DNA of 64,000 nt from Nitrospira sp. GTDB lineage: Bacteria > Nitrospirota > Nitrospiria > Nitrospirales > Nitrospiraceae. The stretch is from assembly GCA_024760525.1 (NCBI GenBank), contig CP060499.1:1-64000 (forward strand). The letters are read 5' to 3'. A program made the position numbers and the translations under genes. Shown piece by piece: positions 61,171-64,000 of the stretch; positions within the stretch are counted from its first letter, which is position 1; each line of letters starts with the position of its first letter. The notes under the pieces were generated by a model. That model was not told the origin of the DNA. It made no database searches and saw only the letters and a program-made list of their open reading frames with translations.

Positions 61171-62247
61171 ATGGCAAGCGCATGTTTCTCGATACGTGGG
61201 GTTTGTATTAGAACAGCATTAGGACATCTTCTTTATGGCTCTATGATGGCCTTGTTCTTATTGCAATCAGGGTGTGGGGCTATTGAATTGTGGTTACATA
61301 GGCCTAACACTGAGCAAAAGGCTATCACTGAGAGTGAGGATTGGAACGAGTGGAAGAAGTGCCCTCAGATGTCCTCTTCGTCAGCGGGGATTCAGCACCC
61401 TGTTTATTGTCTGGAGAAAGATTCTAACTCAAGTGATGCTGACTCCAAACCACCTCTGCTACTGCTCCATGAACTAAATGGATTGACCCCGCAGACACTC
61501 CGTTATGCTGCGGAACTCTCTCAGGATTTCACCGTTTACCTTCCAATGATGTTTGGCGAAAAGGGCAAGACATCATTTTTGAACAGGAAAGGATTGTGGG
61601 CGTACTGGGACTGGTTCGGGAGCGAATGGAGCGTTCCTTCAAAAGGCAGTTCTCCAATAGTGAATTGGCTTCGAGATGTTGTATCTGACATTGAGCAAAA
61701 GCATAAGTCTTCGCCAATACGCATCATCGGCAACTGCATGACGGGCGCCCTTCCACTTGGACTTCTTGGTAAGGCTGACGGGACAGATAATGCGAATATT
61801 GATGCGGTGGTCTTAGCGCAACCAGCGCTACCCATGAGGTTCTGGTGGTGGCACACGGAAGATGATTACAAGTCTTTGGGCTTATCGAATGACGACTTGA
61901 TGGCAGCTCAAAAAAGTAAGGCTAAAATACTCGCTTTGAGATTTCAAACCGACTGGATCTCACACCCAGGGAAGCGGGAAACTCTCCGCAGCAGCGAATT
62001 AGGATTCGGGGATCGACTCAGTGTTGCCGAAATATGTGCGAGGGACTATGACCCCGAAGGCAAAAAACTGAGACCCCATAGTACGCTGATCGGGGAGTAC
62101 GACGCCGTTGGAAAAGTGGGAGAGCTGTCGAAACGCACTCGCGAAACCGTGCGTAACTTTTTATTGCATCCAACAAATACTGTTGTTGGCAATAGCGAGT
62201 GCTCATCGAAGGTAAACGCGGGAAGCACACTCGACTCGGCGAGGTAG
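61171..62247 (+). CDS. Dienelactone-hydrolase-like alpha/beta hydrolase, probably exported
   Basis: The 358-residue protein has a basic/hydrophobic N-terminus followed by LLQSGCG, reminiscent of a lipobox but with Gln at -3. Then come LLLLHELNGL, a strand DFTVYLP and the elbow GNCMTGA. In this family Cys replaces the Ser nucleophile, as in dienelactone hydrolase. An acidic residue and a His (PHSTLIGEYD region) may complete the site. The sequence is richer in A+T than the core genes. The substrate is unknown. Confidence 0.72.
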   Translation: MASACFSIRGVCIRTALGHLLYGSMMALFLLQSGCGAIELWLHRPNTEQKAITESEDWNEWKKCPQMSSSSAGIQHPVYCLEKDSNSSDADSKPPLLLLHELNGLTPQTLRYAAELSQDFTVYLPMMFGEKGKTSFLNRKGLWAYWDWFGSEWSVPSKGSSPIVNWLRDVVSDIEQKHKSSPIRIIGNCMTGALPLGLLGKADGTDNANIDAVVLAQPALPMRFWWWHTEDDYKSLGLSNDDLMAAQKSKAKILALRFQTDWISHPGKRETLRSSELGFGDRLSVAEICARDYDPEGKKLRPHSTLIGEYDAVGKVGELSKRTRETVRNFLLHPTNTVVGNSECSSKVNAGSTLDSAR

Positions 62248-62396
62248 CGAAGTTAGACAGTTGGGGAAAAGAGCCTTGGAAACGGGGGAGAACCCAAGAT
62301 TGATGAAGTGGATGACGCTGCATAACATCTTCTGGAAGCCATTAAAGAACCTACCAAAGCTTACACAATTTAATAGGGCCGAACAGAGAGGACGTT

Positions 62397-64000
62397 GTGA
62401 CAAACGATCATGAACCACCGAATGATAGGTTTTGCGACCTGGTAATGAAAGGTGGAACTACAAGCGGTGTGGTGTATCCCAGGGCAATTGCGGAATTATC
62501 TCATCACTATCGTTTTAGGAGTATTGGAGGAACATCAGCTGGTGCAATTGCTGCTGCGGTAACAGCGGCTGCGGAATACCAGCGGCGACGCACCGGCTCA
62601 CGGAAAGGTTTCGATGAGCTCAACAATATTCCAAACGAACTTGCTGATGAAGTTGCGCCAGGTACACGCAAGTTGCTCACCTTGTTCCAGCCGCAGCCTT
62701 CCATGCGCCGACTCTTTTCGGTGTTAGTCTGGGGTTTGAACCGCGAGACCACTTCCTTGCGCATAGGTTGGACCATCATAGGATTTCTGCGTGTCTACTG
62801 GCTGGCTACACTAGGGGCGGTGGGATTGGCCGGCTTGTTCGGAGCTGTTTTTGTGTGGCATTTCGCCGTCATTGGATTAAGCTGCATCGCCGCATCCCTG
62901 ATATTTGTTATTGCATTGCCGGCATTGGTTGGCACGCAAGTTTTTGCTGACATTACGAGACGGCTGGTAGACAACAACTTTGGTCTATGCACCGGTATGA
63001 CCGTAGATGCAACTGCAGAACATTCTGAGGAGAGATCTAGAGAGACAGCTAGAGATGGGCTCACCCCATGGCTGCATAATCTGATCCAAACGGCGGCGGG
63101 ACGTAGTATCGAAAGCGATCCCCTCACGTTCGGAGACCTGTGGGACGCACCTGGTCTTCCTTCTTGGTTGAATGCATCCACCAATCCCAAACCGCGTTCG
63201 ATTGATCTGCAAATGTTTACCACTAATCTATCTCATGGAAGGCCGTACATTCTCCCTTTATCGGAAGGGAGCTCGCAACAGACGAGGTTTCGAGATCGTG
63301 AACGCCTCTTCTTCAAAGAGAAGGAGATATTAAAAGTTCTGCCTGGGAATGTTGTGAAGTGGATGACAAATAATTCCAAACCATACAGCGTGGATCCTGG
63401 TAGAGAAGGTAAAGACCCCGACGTTAATGACCCAAGTACACAAGATTTGAGGGCCTTACCTCATCCGAAAGACTTTCCCATTTTATTGGCGGCGCGCATG
63501 AGCCTATCATTTCCTTTTCTCTTCTCAGCAATTCCACTTTATGCCATCGACTATGACCTACCCAGTACAGATAGGAAAGTTCGTTGCTGTTGGTTTTCGG
63601 ATGGAGGTATCAGTTCCAACTTTCCCATTCATCTATTCGACGGTTTGGTGCCCATGTGGCCGACCTTCGGCATTACCCTCGAGTCCAGGATTAAAGGGCG
63701 ACGGTCGGTCTTTCTTCCGGACGAATATAGATTTGGCTATGGGGAACGATGGAACCAGATACCGGACAAGGAAGAGAATGCCCCATTGAGTAGATTGGGC
63801 AAGTTCATCTGGGCCATCATCTGCACAATGCAAAACTGGAACGACAATTCCCTTGCACGCATGCCAGGAGTGAGGGACAGGGTTGCTCGTATCAGGCTAG
63901 ATGAACATGAAGGGGGTCTCAATCTCAATATGGAGAAAGATTTCATAGATAGAATTGCCGCCCTTGGTGTGAAGGCAGCAAATGAGCTAGTTGAACGATT
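62397..64000 (+). CDS. Patatin-like phospholipase, partial at 3' end
   Basis: The frame starts with a GTG at 62397 after AGAGGA and continues open to the window end (534 codons so far). Near the N-terminus are MKGGTTSGVVYP (oxyanion site) and GGTSAGAIAA with the GXSXG nucleophile Ser. The catalytic Asp lies in the DGG motif of SDGGISSNFPIHL. This pair is the patatin catalytic dyad. Two hydrophobic segments (about residues 125-190) suggest membrane attachment. It probably hydrolyses lipid acyl groups. The C-terminus is outside the window. Confidence 0.88.
   Translation, partial: MTNDHEPPNDRFCDLVMKGGTTSGVVYPRAIAELSHHYRFRSIGGTSAGAIAAAVTAAAEYQRRRTGSRKGFDELNNIPNELADEVAPGTRKLLTLFQPQPSMRRLFSVLVWGLNRETTSLRIGWTIIGFLRVYWLATLGAVGLAGLFGAVFVWHFAVIGLSCIAASLIFVIALPALVGTQVFADITRRLVDNNFGLCTGMTVDATAEHSEERSRETARDGLTPWLHNLIQTAAGRSIESDPLTFGDLWDAPGLPSWLNASTNPKPRSIDLQMFTTNLSHGRPYILPLSEGSSQQTRFRDRERLFFKEKEILKVLPGNVVKWMTNNSKPYSVDPGREGKDPDVNDPSTQDLRALPHPKDFPILLAARMSLSFPFLFSAIPLYAIDYDLPSTDRKVRCCWFSDGGISSNFPIHLFDGLVPMWPTFGITLESRIKGRRSVFLPDEYRFGYGERWNQIPDKEENAPLSRLGKFIWAIICTMQNWNDNSLARMPGVRDRVARIRLDEHEGGLNLNMEKDFIDRIAALGVKAANELVER

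Overview
The window starts at a chromosomal origin (perfect DnaA box, then dnaA-dnaN-gyrB-gyrA). It reads as a GC-rich, Gram-negative, probably chemolithoautotrophic bacterium. A ferredoxin:thioredoxin reductase catalytic subunit, a NorD/CbbO-type VWA protein, a urate-oxidase-N-like membrane protein and NuoF linked to a ferredoxin would suit Nitrospira or a relative. That placement is inference from gene content only.

Housekeeping part (1-28.8 kb): replication genes, a DciA-like protein, smpB, a two-component system, FTR-beta coupled to a secreted protein, norD-like, mdh, a membrane protein, nuoF-ferredoxin-erpA, a pterin pair (PTPS of the BH4 type plus folE), an alpha/beta hydrolase, rarA, a PilZ protein, an ABC-F ATPase, tRNA-Ala(GGC), purA and tRNA-Lys(TTT).

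Genomic island (28,829-58,225): an exact 45-bp copy of the tRNA-Lys 3' end lies 29.4 kb downstream, and a tyrosine integrase ends 1 bp after the tRNA. A third, degraded att-like copy at 50,378 has flanking sequence resembling that before the far copy, so the island looks like two related elements in tandem. The left element carries integrase, excisionase, RadC and a nearly complete filamentous phage (inovirus) gene set on the minus strand: HTH, Rep, zinc-ribbon protein, ssDNA-binding protein, small membrane proteins, pIII-like, pVI-like, Zot and two related coat proteins. It continues with a MarR-controlled pair, a regulator with a perfect palindromic operator, a translationally coupled defence operon (SNF2 helicase, AIPR, type III-like Mod and Res), and small accessory genes including an XRE/ImmA pair.

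The right element (50.4-58.2 kb) holds the most unusual content. One four-gene overlapping operon encodes a Cys-rich protein, a soluble HerA/VirD4-like ATPase, a coiled-coil protein and a large Cys-rich protein. The Cys-rich module seems to occur three times. Next come a zinc-ribbon/DUF4190-like membrane protein, a 129-aa protein with six tandem Trp-[Ser/Asn]-Asn units followed by a PqqD-like domain, and a radical SAM enzyme. The last two look like a RiPP system of the three-residue cyclophane (triceptide) type, with precursor and recognition domain fused in one chain. An IS3 transposase remnant ends the element.

Beyond the island lie a GT39-like membrane glycosyltransferase, a dienelactone-hydrolase-like protein and a patatin-like phospholipase that runs off the window.
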